Assembly: GCF_010183535.1 (NCBI RefSeq)
Contig: NC_071331.1
Location: 2,914,001 to 2,978,000 of the forward strand
DNA from: Caenorhabditis remanei
Lineage: Eukaryota; Nematoda; Chromadorea; Rhabditida; Rhabditidae
Direction: 5' to 3'
Length of the DNA: 64,000 bases
Part shown: piece by piece, positions 44,810-57,560 of the stretch
Layout: each line of letters begins with the position of its first letter
How positions within the stretch are numbered: position 1 is the stretch's first letter
Made by a program: the position numbers and the translations under genes
The notes under the pieces: generated by a model
The model's database searches: none
What the model saw: only the letters and a program-made list of their open reading frames with translations
Told to the model about the DNA's origin: nothing

Positions 44810-45017
44810 CACAGGGGTGCAAATCGCACGGCCACGTAAACGTGCTCCGCCTCACAGCGGTTGGCACGGTGCCAAAAAAGGACTTGGCTAAGTGCCAAGT
44901 TCAAGTTTAGCGTGTGTTAGTCGTATCTTTCAATGAAAAACGCGACGCACGCGCAACGCGATTGGCGCGGTAAATTCAAAACTTTTCGTTGCGGACCTTA
45001 CGTCTCGTGCCCCTGTG
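44810..45017. mobile_element. Small inverted-repeat element CACAGGGGTGC
   Basis: Ends CACAGGGGTGC / GTGCCCCTGTG (one extra base in the left copy) flanked by CAGAAG on both sides (44,804-44,809 and 45,018-45,023). Internally rich in inverted TTGGCAC/GTGCCAA motifs and in CGC. If the ends are counted as CAGGGG...CCCCTG the flanks do not match, so I favour a 6-bp duplication. Confidence 0.55.
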
Positions 45018-45121
45018 CAGAAGAGTGTCTGTTTCATAACCATTTCTAAGCGATCGCGATCGAGTAAAAGAGTTAGTAAAGGTGCCATGTTCCGGTTTTT
45101 TGAATTTCCTTTTTCCGGAAT

Positions 45122-45672
45122 GGGGGTATTTGAGTTTAGAACTCAGAAGAATAGAACTGTGACAAAATAAAACTGTGAAAATATAGAACAGGCAAAAATA
45201 GAACTGTTACAAAGTGGAACAGTGAAAGTTAGAACCGCAACAAAACAGAACTCAACAAAATAGAACTGAACACAATGGAACTGTTATAAAATAGAACTGT
45301 TACAAAATAGAACTCTAGTTCGAATGGAGCGCGTTTGCATTTTTTCTTTTTAGAAGAATCAGAACGACTTTTTTTTCAATTTGAACAATTATTCGATGAA
45401 AAGTATGAATTTATTTGAGAAAAGTCAAAAATAAATTGAATTTTTGCAAAAAAATGCAAACGCGCTCCATTCGAACTAGAGTTCTATTTTGTAACAGTTT
45501 TATTTTGTAGCAGTTCCATTGTGTTCAGTTCTATTTTGTCAAGCTCTGTTTTGTAGCAGTTCCATTTTTTCGTAGTTCCACTTTGTTCAGTTCTATTTTA
45601 GTCAGTTCTATATTTTCACAGTTTTATTTTGTCGCAGTTCTATTCTTCCGAGTTCTAAACTCAAATACCCCC
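45122..45672. mobile_element. Foldback element with AATAGAACTGT minisatellite arms
   Basis: Ends GGGGGTATTTGAGTTTAGAA / TTCTAAACTCAAATACCCCC with a perfect 8-bp target duplication TCCGGAAT (45,114-45,121 and 45,673-45,680). Each arm is an array of about 15-bp units of AATAGAACTGTTACAA, inverted relative to the other. The arms then share CTAGTTCGAATGGAGCGCG and flank an A/T-rich loop. 551 bp. Confidence 0.85.
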
Positions 45673-45821
45673 TCCGGAATCCAAAAGTTGAAATTTATAA
45701 TTTTTTTGAGTTTAAAAGACAACTATAGTACTTCTTTTCTGGTTTTGATCCTAAAACGTAGTTTTAAACTTTATATATAATTTTTAAAAACTCGAAAAAA
45801 GACTTGGCCTGCAAATTTATC

Positions 45822-45933
45822 GAATCATTCCGAATTCCGGATTTCGAAATTCCCGAATTCCGGGTTTTTTCGGCATTCCGATTCCGGATTCCGTATTCCG
45901 GAAACTGAAAAATGGCATTCCGTACAACTCTGC
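45822..45933. mobile_element. Probable MITE remnant, ATTCCGGATTCCG units
   Basis: Runs of ATTCCGGATTCCG and a right end GTACAACTCTG resembling the CATGCAACTCTG ends of the CTTCCG family. No left end or duplication confirmed. Confidence 0.35.
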
Positions 45934-46816
45934 TACATTTGTGCTCTCTGATACGATAACTACTGTGACTGACAACACCAATTTCTCTGCGTCTCCTCTG
46001 ATCTCTACACTATATTTCAATGGTTTTTCTGAGTAGTCAATAGTAGCGAAATAGTCATTGTCGATGTCGGAATCCGACAATACTGTCAAAATTTGAATGT
46101 TTCAGAATCTCTATTTAAAATTCTATTTAAAATCTCTATTTAAAAATTAAAGTGCTGATACGAATACGGTTGCGTATCAGTATCTTTCCGCCTGGAGTAT
46201 CAATTAACCAACAAAAAGTCAGAACTGTTAGAATTTGACTGCTTCATAATCTCTATTAAACACTGCTTATTTTTTGAGGTGCTGATTTGAATGTATGTGG
46301 TCTTCAGAGGTTGAAAATATTCAAAAAAGATTATTGATTACTTGCTAATCACCAATCTATTGCGTGTTACATAGAAATGATTAATGAAAACCTTTTTTAT
46401 TCAGCCTTGCAAAAAATTGAAGTGGTTTCCAATTTTAACAGTTTTTCATCTCTTCCATTCCAATATCTTAGAATCTCCGAACCATTATTTTCCAATTATT
46501 TTCTGAAACTGATCTGTTAGAGACTGTCTGTTTCAGAAACTCCATTAAAGTATGTGATATTAAATTCTACTGATACAAGTTCTTCGCATTGCTTTCCGTA
46601 CCTGACTTTCCGCTTTCCGCATTTTCAATGATACTTATTAGCACGGCACGCTTTTTACAATCACGCTCAACCGAAACCGAAGAAAATTGTGTGCGGAATT
46701 GAGAGACTCTGAGAAAAAGAGACATTTTTCAACAGTACTGTAACCTGTGAAGCGTCCGGCGCAAAAAGTGTGTCCCGACTCACACTTTTTGGGAGCGAAA
46801 ACTAAAACGCGAACAG
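45934..46816. repeat. Dispersed repeat modules
   Basis: Modules CTGCGTCTCCTCTGATCTCT (45,985), ATTTTCTGAAACTGATCTGT (46,497) and the CCGACTCACACTTTTTGGG block (46,765). No gene. Confidence 0.5.
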
Positions 46817-46824
46817 ATAAAAAC

Positions 46825-47079
46825 CAGGGTTTGGAAATTCCGGGCCAGCCCGGGGCGGGCTGGCCGGGCTTCAAAAATGTGGACAATTTTTTCACAATTT
46901 TTTGAAAATTTTTATAAAAAAATAGTCGAAATTCTTGTACGCTTCAGTTTTTATCGGTTTTCCAAAAAATAGTAGAAAATTCGACGTTTTTTGCAAAAAA
47001 TCAAAAAAAATTTCAAAAAATTTTCAACAATATTCAAATTTCTACAGGAGCCGGGCCGGCCGGGAATTTCCCAACCCTG
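46825..47079. mobile_element. hAT-like element, 255 bp
   Basis: Ends CAGGGTTTGGAAATTCC / GGAATTTCCCAACCCTG (one base shorter) with a perfect 8-bp target duplication ATAAAAAC (46,817-46,824 and 47,080-47,087). CAGGGTT-type ends are typical of hAT elements. GGCCGGG-rich near both ends. Confidence 0.85.
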
Positions 47080-47149
47080 ATAAAAACCCGATACTCTTTC
47101 ACGGATAGTTCAAGTTCAACACGATTAACTTCATTCCGATCGTAGAGAG

Positions 47150-47410
47150 GCTCTATACATTACTCTTTTCTTGAAGGTATTTTGCACAGCCTCTCTGGAT
47201 TTTACAGTTTCGGTCGCCTTGGAAATGGAAGTCCCATACTCTGAAAAGGGCATAGTAAAGGTTTTATAAAACGAAAAAGTAACCTTACGTTTGTGTTACA
47301 TAATGATTTAAATGTAGAGTAAATCGCGAAATTTGTTTTTTTTTAACGAGCTTTTCATCGAGAATGAAGCCAAGCTCTCTAACAGTAAATTCCCGTTTTT
47401 CTGGCTTGAA
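47150..47410 (-). pseudogene. LINE reverse transcriptase remnant
   Basis: Minus strand, same arrangement as at 1,690-1,996 and 25,660-25,960: IEAVQ-type block at about 47,170-47,240, VRDLGF-type block at about 47,350-47,400. Frame-broken. Confidence 0.5.
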
Positions 47411-47902
47411 AGTTCACATCCTCTCATTGTTATCGATAAGTTATGAATTCCAAAATTAATTTCTTGAAACAGAAAAGTGTTACTGTTTCATAAACATTTC
47501 AATATGATAGCGGATTGCGGACCGCAATTTGCGGTCAAGTTAGTTCGGTATTTGGCGTACTTTCTAATACTACCGACATTTTTGCACTCTGATACAACAC
47601 AATTACAATGTCTAAAAGTGACTGAAAACATATATTTCTCTGCGTCTCCTCTGATCTCTACACTATGTTTCAATAGTTTTTTTGAGTAGTCAAAAGTAGC
47701 GAAATAGTCATTGTCGATGTCGGGACCAGACTATACTGTCAAAATTTGACTGTTTCAGAATCTCTATTAAAATCGGTTTGTTTTTGAGTTGCTGATAAAA
47801 CGACAGGATGGTTTTCTCATATATTTCAGTCGAAAGTAACCAAAAAAGAGGATTAACAGCTTTGCAGTACGTTTATTAAAAAAAGATTGAAAAAACCACT
47901 CA
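47411..47902. repeat. Dispersed repeat modules
   Basis: Includes the CTGCGTCTCCTCTGATCTCT module at 47,640 and leads into the TTTCCAAAATTTCATTAATTC module that resumes after the inserted palindrome (48,768). Confidence 0.5.
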
Positions 47903-48089
47903 CTAGGGAAGGCCTCCAGGTGACCGTGGAGTTATGGGTCGTGACCTATATCGTTGGAAAGCTGAGAAAACGCTGATTCCAAATATAAATTCAGTTTTTG
48001 CCCTCGAGGCCTGGTATTCGAGAAAAACGAGGTCAAAGTTTGGACCCCTGACAAGTCATTACCTTACCAACGTGTTAAAAATATCGGCA

Positions 48090-48155
48090 GCGTGGCGCAG
48101 GTGGTAGTGAGGCGGTGTGGCATGAGAAAGGGTGTGGGTTCGGTCCCGGCCACGC
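48090..48155 (+). other. tRNA-like segment in the left arm
   Basis: GCGTGGC and GCCACGC at the ends can pair as a 7-bp stem. Inside lie TGGCGCAGGTGG (box A match) and GGTTCGGTCCC (box B match). The D and anticodon arms do not fold convincingly, so I read this as a tRNA-derived polymerase III promoter region rather than a working tRNA. Confidence 0.35.
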
Positions 48156-48488
48156 GAATTATTTTTTTGCATTTTTTGTAATGAACTTTTAAGGTTCTCT
48201 GACCAGGTCTGTCTCACTTTTTCAATATTTGGATAATGTTTTATTGATTCCTATGTGAATATAAGCCATTTGAAACAAAAAAGACGAGAAAAATTTTCCT
48301 AGTACTTCATCACTTTTCGACCATCAAATGATGGACAAATTTTTGAAAACTTTTGAAAAACAATTGTTCAAAAATTTTGTTATTTTTACTTGAAAATCAA
48401 TAAAACATTATCCAAATATTGAAAAAGTGAGACAGACCTGGTCAGAGAACCTTAAAAGTTCATTACAAAAAATGCAAAAAAATAATTC

Positions 48489-48554
48489 GCGTGGCCGGGA
48501 CCGAACCCACACCCTTTCTCATGCCACACCGCCTCACTACCACCTGCGCCACGC
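48489..48554 (-). other. tRNA-like segment in the right arm
   Basis: Exact mirror of the segment at 48,090-48,155, placed symmetrically about the centre of the palindrome, so both strands carry box A and box B pointing inward. Confidence 0.35.
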
Positions 48555-48744
48555 TGCCGATATTTTTAACACGTTGGTAAGGTAATGACTTGTCAGGGGT
48601 CCAAACTTTGACCTCGTTTTTCTCGAATACCAGGCCTCGAGGGCAAAAACTGAATATATATTTGGAATCAGCGTTTTCTCAGCTTTCCTACGATATAGGT
48701 CACGACCCATAACTCCACGGTCACCTGGAGGCCTTCCCTAGTCA

Positions 48745-49336
48745 GTCTTGAAAAAAATATAAGTGGTTTCCAAAATTTCATTAATTCTTTCAGTTTTGCA
48801 TATCTTGCGTTCCAATATCTTAGAGTCTCCGAACCACTATTCTTTAATAATTTTCTGAAACTGATATGTTAGAGACTGACTGTTTCAGAAACTCCATTAA
48901 AATATGTGATATTTATGAAATTCTGATGATACCAATTTATCACATCTCGTATATCATTGCTTTTTTTCAAAATTAAGTATCGCTTTTATTCTAGGCTCCG
49001 CCTCCGCAGCGTTATCAAGTACAGTAACCTGTGGAGCGTCCAGCGCAGAAAATGTGTCCCCACTCCCATATTTGGGGGCGGAGCCTAAAACGCAAACAGA
49101 TTTTTAAAGACACATTTCTCTGCGCTTTCTCCGATTTCTGTGCTAATTTTGGAACAAAAATTTGAAATTTCGCAAATTTTTCTGTTTCAGAATTTCCATA
49201 GTAATTGAATCAATTTTTGAAATTCTGATATGGTTGTATTCCAAAACAGTTGTTTTTTCTGAAATACCTCATTTTTCATCTCAAAAACCATTTCCCATTC
49301 ACATCCTCTTCAAAACAAAAACCAAAAAAAGAAGAC
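48745..49336. other. End of repeat-rich zone
   Basis: A TTTCCAAAATTTCATTAATTC module to about 48,930, then a partial GGCTCCGCCTCCGCAGCG / GGGGCGGAGCC module near 48,995-49,110. After this the common repeats are no longer seen. No gene. Confidence 0.5.
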
Positions 49337-49409
49337 TGATCTCGGGCGGGCTCGAACCACCGACCTTCTGTGTGTTAGACAGATGTGATAACCACTACAC
49401 CACGAGACC
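49337..49409 (-). tRNA. tRNA-Val (anticodon AAC)
   Basis: A 73-nt cloverleaf on the minus strand with every arm paired. The acceptor stem GGTCTCG pairs with CGAGATC (one G-T pair), with discriminator A. The D arm is GTG-TAGTGGTTAT-CAC, the anticodon stem TCTGT/ACAGA with loop CTAACAC (anticodon AAC), and the T arm GGTGG-TTCGAGC-CCGCC. No intron and no encoded CCA, as usual for eukaryotes. Internal promoter boxes TGGTGTAGTGG (A) and GGTTCGAGCCC (B) are intact, so it should be transcribed by RNA polymerase III. It decodes GTT (and, with inosine at the first anticodon base, GTC/GTA) valine codons. It lies about 0.95 kb beyond the 3' end of rho-1 on the same strand. Confidence 0.95.
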
Positions 49410-50350
49410 GCTGAAATATGAGGGGGGTGTGAGGCGTAGATAACTCGCCTTTTTCCGGGTCGGCGCAAGCAGCTGAGAGTCATATTTGCAAATTTTGTTT
49501 CTCTGAAAATTGCTCAAAATGCACAAAACGCTCAGAAGACTTCCAATACTTATTCATTTCTCCTTACATAATATCGAAAAGAAAACGGTCACAAATAAAA
49601 TAATGAATGTGTGGAGACGGAGAGAGAGAGAAGGAAGGGAAAAGAGGAAAACTTTGCTGTCATTCAAAAAAAAATTAAAGATGTGGTGATTTTTTGGGGA
49701 GCGGTAATTTTTTGCGAGAGATAGAAGGAAAAGGGGGAAAATGTTACAAATTTTTCGCACTTAAATTAATCGAGAGAGAAAAAAAAGAGAAGAAATTCCA
49801 GAAGATTCTGCGAGAAACCTCAAATCTGAAATTCCAGAGCAGAATCTTCAAGGAAAAAGATGGGTGAGGGGGGAAACCAGTTACATTGAAGCTAAGATAG
49901 GAAAGTAGCGGTGGGGCGAAATTAAGATTTTTTCTTTGAAAAAAAAAGAGAAATTTAGAGAGAGAAAAGAGAAATTAGTGGATGAATATGAGGGTTAAAA
50001 AACGTAATTATAAAAAAAAAGAGAAATTTGTGTGAAGGAGAGGAAGCGTCGAATAACACAGTTTTGAATTGTGAAGGAGAGTTGGGGGTGGGGAATTCAA
50101 GCGAAAAGCTATAAAAGGAAATAGAAAGTGGAGATGTGTGATTGGAATAGAGGAGCGCGGATTTCAATTTCAATGGGGAAAGAGAGAAGAAAATAAAAAA
50201 TTTTAAAAGTGTTTGGATTGGATCAAAACGGAAACATTTATAGAAAAGAGAGAGCAGATATCGATCGAAATGATTGATTGATGCACAGCGTGAAAAGGGG
50301 GCGGGGCGATGAAAATGAATGAATTATTTCTTTGGTGGGCATTCGAGCAT
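49410..50350. other. Spacer between rho-1 and tRNA-Val, with rho-1 3' UTR
   Basis: Purine-rich plus strand (GAGAGAGAAAAGAG runs). No open frame of note. Read on the minus strand it should contain the rho-1 3' UTR. The best polyadenylation-signal candidate is the variant TATAAA at 50,237-50,242, about 110 bp after the stop codon. Confidence 0.5.
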
Positions 50351-52779
<2,429 letters not shown>

Positions 52780-52825
52780 CTATCTCTATGTGTGAAGAAA
52801 AAAAGACGCGAGGGGGGAACACCCG

Positions 52826-52840
52826 TAGAGCCCTGCAAAT
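52826..52840 (-). promoter_or_regulatory. Candidate trans-splice acceptor of rho-1
   Basis: On the minus strand TATTATTTGCAG lies about 53 bp upstream of the rho-1 ATG, with the first transcript base at 52,832. Most Caenorhabditis housekeeping mRNAs receive the SL1 leader at such a site. The 5' UTR would be about 53 nt. Not proven. Confidence 0.4.
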
Positions 52841-52844
52841 AATA

Positions 52845-54040
52845 GATTCTAATAGAAACAAAAGGAATCGAAAACTATACAAAAATGTAAGAAAAATGTA
52901 AGAAAAAACGGGACGAAAAGCGATGAGTCAGGAGGCGAGAGAGTGTGTGAAAAGTGGAGGGTGGTGAGAGAAACGGAGAGAGAAAAGAACATCGCTTTGC
53001 AGAAAATGCCTTCTGGGTGATTCATGGAATTGAGAGAGGGGAAGAATTGATATGTGAAGGGGCGTGGCTGATAAGGGGGCAAAATGGTTTTTTGGGGATC
53101 AAAAGTCGTTTTTTTCTGGGGGGAAAACGCCCACGGATTTTCAGCATTTTCAGAGCGAAACGACCGAAAAATGATGGAAAATTGGCATTTTTTGTGGAAA
53201 AATGAGAGAAAATGAACAAATTTCCATAGAAAAAGCGAAAAAAATCGGTCAAAAAATGAGATTTTGGGGAAAAACAGGCGGTGATGAAATAACGAAAAAA
53301 AAAAGAAAAATCGAAGGTTCTGGAGAGAGAAAATACAATTTTCGAATCGAAAAACTGAGCAGATTTGGCGCCAATTTTTTCGTGAATTTCGAATTTCGTA
53401 GGTCAAATTTTGAGTGAAATTTCGCGGTTTTATGGAATAAAAATGGTCATTTTCAGCATCAAAATAGTCGTTTATAGCGAAATTTCGCGTTTTCATGGTA
53501 TAAAAATGGTCATTTTCAGCTAAAATCGATCATTTTTCAGCCAAAAACCGTCATTTTTAGCATCAAAACTACCAAAATTACATCTAAAATGACGAATTCC
53601 TTCTAAACCAGTAAAAGCGTAAAGTTGGTGAACTTTATCAAATGACGTCATTTAATTCGATAACACACAAACACCCACTAAAAATTCCTGGGATTTTTTT
53701 AGTAAAAGAAGCTTCGGACACCGAAAAATCGAAGAATTACGAAACGACAACGTTCTAGAAAATTCTATAGAACAGAAGGAAGGAACAAACAAAGGGGGTA
53801 GCCAAATCGATGATGAATCATCCGACAATGGCGAAACAATGACATTCGCAGTGGAGCGCGATTGCTTTCGAATATTACGAAACAGAGCTATTCCAGATTC
53901 TGGAAAGAAATCTTTCGAAATCAGAAAAAAAAGACTTCTTCTCTCATTTTTTCTCCATTTGAGAGCCATCCCTATATAGAACCCTTTCTCTGTCTATGAG
54001 AAAAGAGCCTCGAGAGAAAGATAAATGAAGGAGGCGAAGA
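52845..54040. other. rho-1 upstream region, proximal
   Basis: No supportable gene. AT-rich with repeated AAAATGGTCATTTTCAGC-like units at about 53,440-53,560. The longest open frame (52,849-53,496, minus, 215 codons) is Phe/Ser/Arg-rich with no domain and covers the expected rho-1 promoter, so I treat it as noncoding. Confidence 0.5.
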
Positions 54041-54112
54041 ACGCGACGCACACACACACACTGTGAGTGAGTGTGTGTGCGTGTTGTGTGCGTCTCTGTG
54101 TGTGTGTGTGCT
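54041..54112. repeat. CA/GT microsatellite
   Basis: CACACACACAC followed by GTGTGTGTGC-type runs, inverted around TGTGAGTGAG, so the region can form a hairpin. Confidence 0.8.
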
Positions 54113-56850
54113 CTTGGCCTCTATGCTCTAGCTCCTCATAGAAAAAAGACGAGGAGACGGCGTCGCCTGTCGCCGTTGTCGCTGGAGAGCTCCAAAAAGT
54201 CTCCGACGGCGCGGCGGCCGGGCGACGGAGCCCTCTCTCTCTCTTTCTGGCTGTGCCAATCTAATTCAAAAGTGAAGCATGTCTCTAGTTTCTCTAGAAA
54301 CTCTGAGTAGGGGAAGGCGATGAAGACGATGAAAGGAAGAAGAAGATGGGGAGAAGAAGACGATGATGATGATGATGGGGGGGGGGGGGGGGGGGGGGGG
54401 ATTAACGACGACAATAATGACGAACTTGTTGACAAATTCGGGGTCGAAAACAGAAAAGTGAGAAGAAGAAAGTTCTTGATCCCTTATCATCTGACTTGAG
54501 GAGAAAGGTGACTAATCAGAATTTCGAAATCTTTTTCTTTTCTTTTTTCGGAAAAGAAATTCCGTCTGATTGGCGTTCCAGACTTGACTAGAATTCCAGC
54601 CAAATCAGTAAAAACTTTACTATTTCTATTTCAGCCAACCCCCATTTGCAATCAGTAAAGAAGAAAAAGGCTTGCAGAGAAAAAAAACAATAATGGGGCG
54701 GTGTGTGTTGTGTATATATAGAGAGAGAGACGGGGGTCTTCGAGGACAGATACCAGGCGGTCAGACTCCCAAAAACACCGTGTCTTTTGTGGAGACGCAG
54801 GAATCGTCACAGCGGCCTCTAACGCTCAGAGGCCTTCTTCAGCACACAGAGACACACACACAGCACACGGCGCGGACACTCACTGTGCTCTCCCCGTCTC
54901 TAACCTCTCGCTTCGCACACATCGGGCCGTTAGGCCGCGAAGAGGAGAGAAGAACCAACACAAGGGGCCATCATTAGAGACGCAGAGTGTTCTGTTGTGC
55001 TGATGCTGATGCTGAGGCTGTTGGTGGTACAAGGAGAAGAAGAAGAAGAAGCAAAACGAAATGAAATGGAGAGAGAGCGAGAGAAAGAGGAGCGGGGCGC
55101 GCGCGGCGGCGACATCTCTCTCTCTCTCTCTCTTCTACGGTCCAAAACAAAAATAATCGATTGGCTGCCGCGTCTCTCTTCCAAAAAGTCCCTTTTGGTG
55201 GAGAGGGGGGGGGGGGGCGCACCATAACGACGATGATGATGTTAATGGGAAGGGACAAGACGAACGACGGGGATAAAGACAGATAGAAGAAGACCGAGAG
55301 AAAGGGAGAAGAGAGGAATGGATGCCCTTCTTTACCTATTTCGAAGGGGGAGAAGACGGACGGAGACGATGTTGTTGGCCTTGACAACATCTATGATACA
55401 ACCGATTCGATAGAATGGAAACGAACGGATCACTCCGAGATTGTACTTTGGAAAGTTCAGAGAAGGAGGGGATCGTTTGTATTCAGAAAGGGGGATTCAG
55501 AAGGAAGGATTCAGAAGTCAGAATCAAATTCTGGAAGATTTCTGGAAGCGAACGGACATCGGGATATTCGGACACACTTATGGGCTTATTCATGTCCGGA
55601 AAAAACGATTTTTCCGGAGGTGAAGAGCCCTATTATTGTAGGCTTCCCGAAAATCGAAAATTCTGCAGAAAAACCAAATTTTGTAGTTTTCTGTCTCAAT
55701 TTGGAGTCTTTGACGTCTTTTGACTCTCAAAACTCCAAATTTCAGGTCTCGTCTCATGCAAAAAACCGTTTTTGGCAAAACGGGGGGTGATTACAAGAGG
55801 GAAAAACGAAACGAAGCGCGCGCGGAAAAACAGTGTGTGCATTACGGGCGCCTCCGCTACCTGCCAACACTGAAACCGGAAACCGGTCCTCTATTTTCCA
55901 TATCTTTCGAAAAATCACACTATAGGGGTGATTGCGCTCGAGATTCGCAAAGTTATAGGGACTCAACGTTACAGTCTTCTGCAGTTTCTAAGAAAAAGAC
56001 GTGAACAAAAAAATTTCGGAAAGAAAGACGAAGTGAAAATGGCTCGAAATGGGGGGGGGGGGGGGGGGGATGGAATGTCTTTCCTCTTCGTCTCATCTTC
56101 GCCTATGTGCGCCTTCGACTGCTTGGGTGTGGAAAACTCAATTTCCGGGCATGGAGCTGCTCGGGAGCACCGCAGCCAATGGAGAGATGGATGGAGCAAC
56201 TAAAAAAAATGGAGGGAAGAAGAAGAAGAAGTGGCGGAGAAGGACTTCTTCTCGAAATAATGCGAATGACGTCGTCTCGATTATTCTTTTCACTTCGGTA
56301 GGTCACCACATCTCGGGCACTAAAACCGCCTAAATTGGCCGAAGGGGCTCTTGAAATTGAGCATTTCTCGCGACGGGGCGACTTTGGCTTCTTTTCTCTT
56401 TTCTACTTCTTATTCAACATATAAAAAGGAGTCCCCTCCTTCTCTTCTCACAAAATGAGTGTATGTATATGAGGATCGAAATGCGAGAACAAGGGGATGA
56501 AGACGGGGGGCAAAGGGGACGACGACGACGAAGAAGACGATAGAGATATGACGACGTCGTCGACCACCACCGCCGTGTGTCTTCTCTCTTCATTCGTTCT
56601 CTATATATATCTATATACAATAAGATGCGTATGAATGCAAATTACTCTCTCTTCCCTATCTCTAACTGGGTGCCGTACCACCAGTGTTAACCAACTAATA
56701 AATAGTACAAACCGAATTTTTTGGGGAATTCGAGAGATGGGGAGAAAAGGGTGAAGAGACGACATCATTAGTTCAATTTTGTGCTCTGTGATGGTGGCGG
56801 ATAGGATAGGACAGCTAAGAGCCAACACAACGGAAAGAGTATTTCGAAAT
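54113..56850. promoter_or_regulatory. GA/CT-rich, poly-G-bearing intergenic region
   Basis: No gene supported. Features include poly-G runs at 54,377-54,400 (24 G), 55,205-55,217 (13 G) and 56,051-56,069 (19 G); several GAGAGAGAG / CTCTCTCTC tracts; a GTATATATAGAGAG sequence near 54,711; and a stem-loop GGCCTCT-AACGCTC-AGAGGCC at about 54,814-54,834. In Caenorhabditis, GA/CT tracts and TATA-like sequences mark promoter regions, so enhancers or an alternative start for rho-1 are plausible. Open frames here encode only Pro, Ser, Arg or Glu runs from the simple repeats. Confidence 0.4.
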
Positions 56851-57560
56851 TTTTTGGTGTGGTCAGTGAGCAGTGGATCTTCTGGATTAGGAAGAGCGTC
56901 TCCGACTAGAATCTAGGAGATCAGAATCCAGAGATTCAGACGTCTGGGAGAAAAAAGTTCCAAAATTGGTCCCAGATTCTAGAAATGTTACATAAAGCAC
57001 TATAAGAGCTCCGGAGTCTCCGGCCAATGCTCTGAAACCGTCTAAAGGTCCAAAAAGCATTATAGGAGCTCCAGAAACGTCTGAAGACGTCTGGGAGAAA
57101 AAAGTTCAGAAGCAAAGTGGAGAGTTCTGATGGCTCCAGCAGCTCAACGAAAAAAAAAACCGCGCCTGAAGATACAAAATCAACTTCAAGAGCTCTGGAA
57201 CATGTATTCAAAAGTTTTGGAGCTCCAGAAACCTCCAAAAACTGAAAAAAAGACTTCAGAAGACACCTATGAAGTCCTAGAAGCCTCCAAACGTATCAAA
57301 AGTGCACAAAAAGCTCCCGAACGAGCTACAGTACCCACTTTTGCGAATCCTACAACTTCTAAACCTTTCCCACGAAAAAACAATGTATTCCGCATAAAAA
57401 AAGACGAAAAGAACGATGAAACGGGCGGTTGTCAAGGACACGTCTCCCTTCTTCTTCTTCCCTTCGTATGCACGGTGTAGTGTCCGTAAAAGGAGAGAGA
57501 AAGAGGGGAGCGACGGCCGGTGGAAAAGAGGTAAAGAAGGGGGGCGAGGAGAAGGCGATT
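56851..57560. repeat. Degenerate repeat with GACGTCTGGGAG units
   Basis: GACGTCTGGGAGAAAAAAGT occurs at about 56,939 and 57,088, with AGCTCC-AGA and CATTATAGGAGCTC-like units between. Frames of 116 (plus) and 100 (minus) codons cover it on both strands, which argues that both arise from the repeat. No domain recognised. Confidence 0.4.

Larger units (their letters stand above)
47903..48741. mobile_element. Palindromic element CTAGGGAAGG with tRNA-like arms
   Basis: 839 bp, ends CTAGGGAAGGCCTCCAGGTG / complement, flanked by TCA on both sides (47,900-47,902 and 48,742-48,744), consistent with a 3-bp target duplication. The arms are about 345 bp and nearly identical, with a spacer of about 145 bp. 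Each arm carries a tRNA-like segment, one per strand. The surrounding repeat module is continuous across the insertion. A 3-bp duplication resembles PIF/Harbinger elements, but the superfamily is not certain. Confidence 0.7.

Noticed and set aside
48090..48155. A functional tRNA gene in the palindrome arm
   Set aside because: Only the closing stem and the A and B boxes fit. D and anticodon arms do not pair, and the copy is embedded in a transposable palindrome.
52849..53496. 215-codon minus-strand open frame just upstream of rho-1
   Set aside because: Phe/Ser/Arg-rich low-complexity reading with no domain or splice context, and it overlaps the expected rho-1 promoter and trans-splice site. 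Open frames of this kind arise from purine-rich noncoding DNA.
54136..54490. Proline/serine-run frames over the poly-G tract
   Set aside because: Poly-G on one strand reads as proline runs on the other. Several frames are open at once, which marks simple repeats and not coding.
57130..57480. 116-codon plus-strand frame with a lysine-rich sequence
   Set aside because: It lies in degenerate GACGTCTGGGAG/AGCTCCAGA repeats, with a 100-codon frame on the opposite strand, and I recognise no domain.
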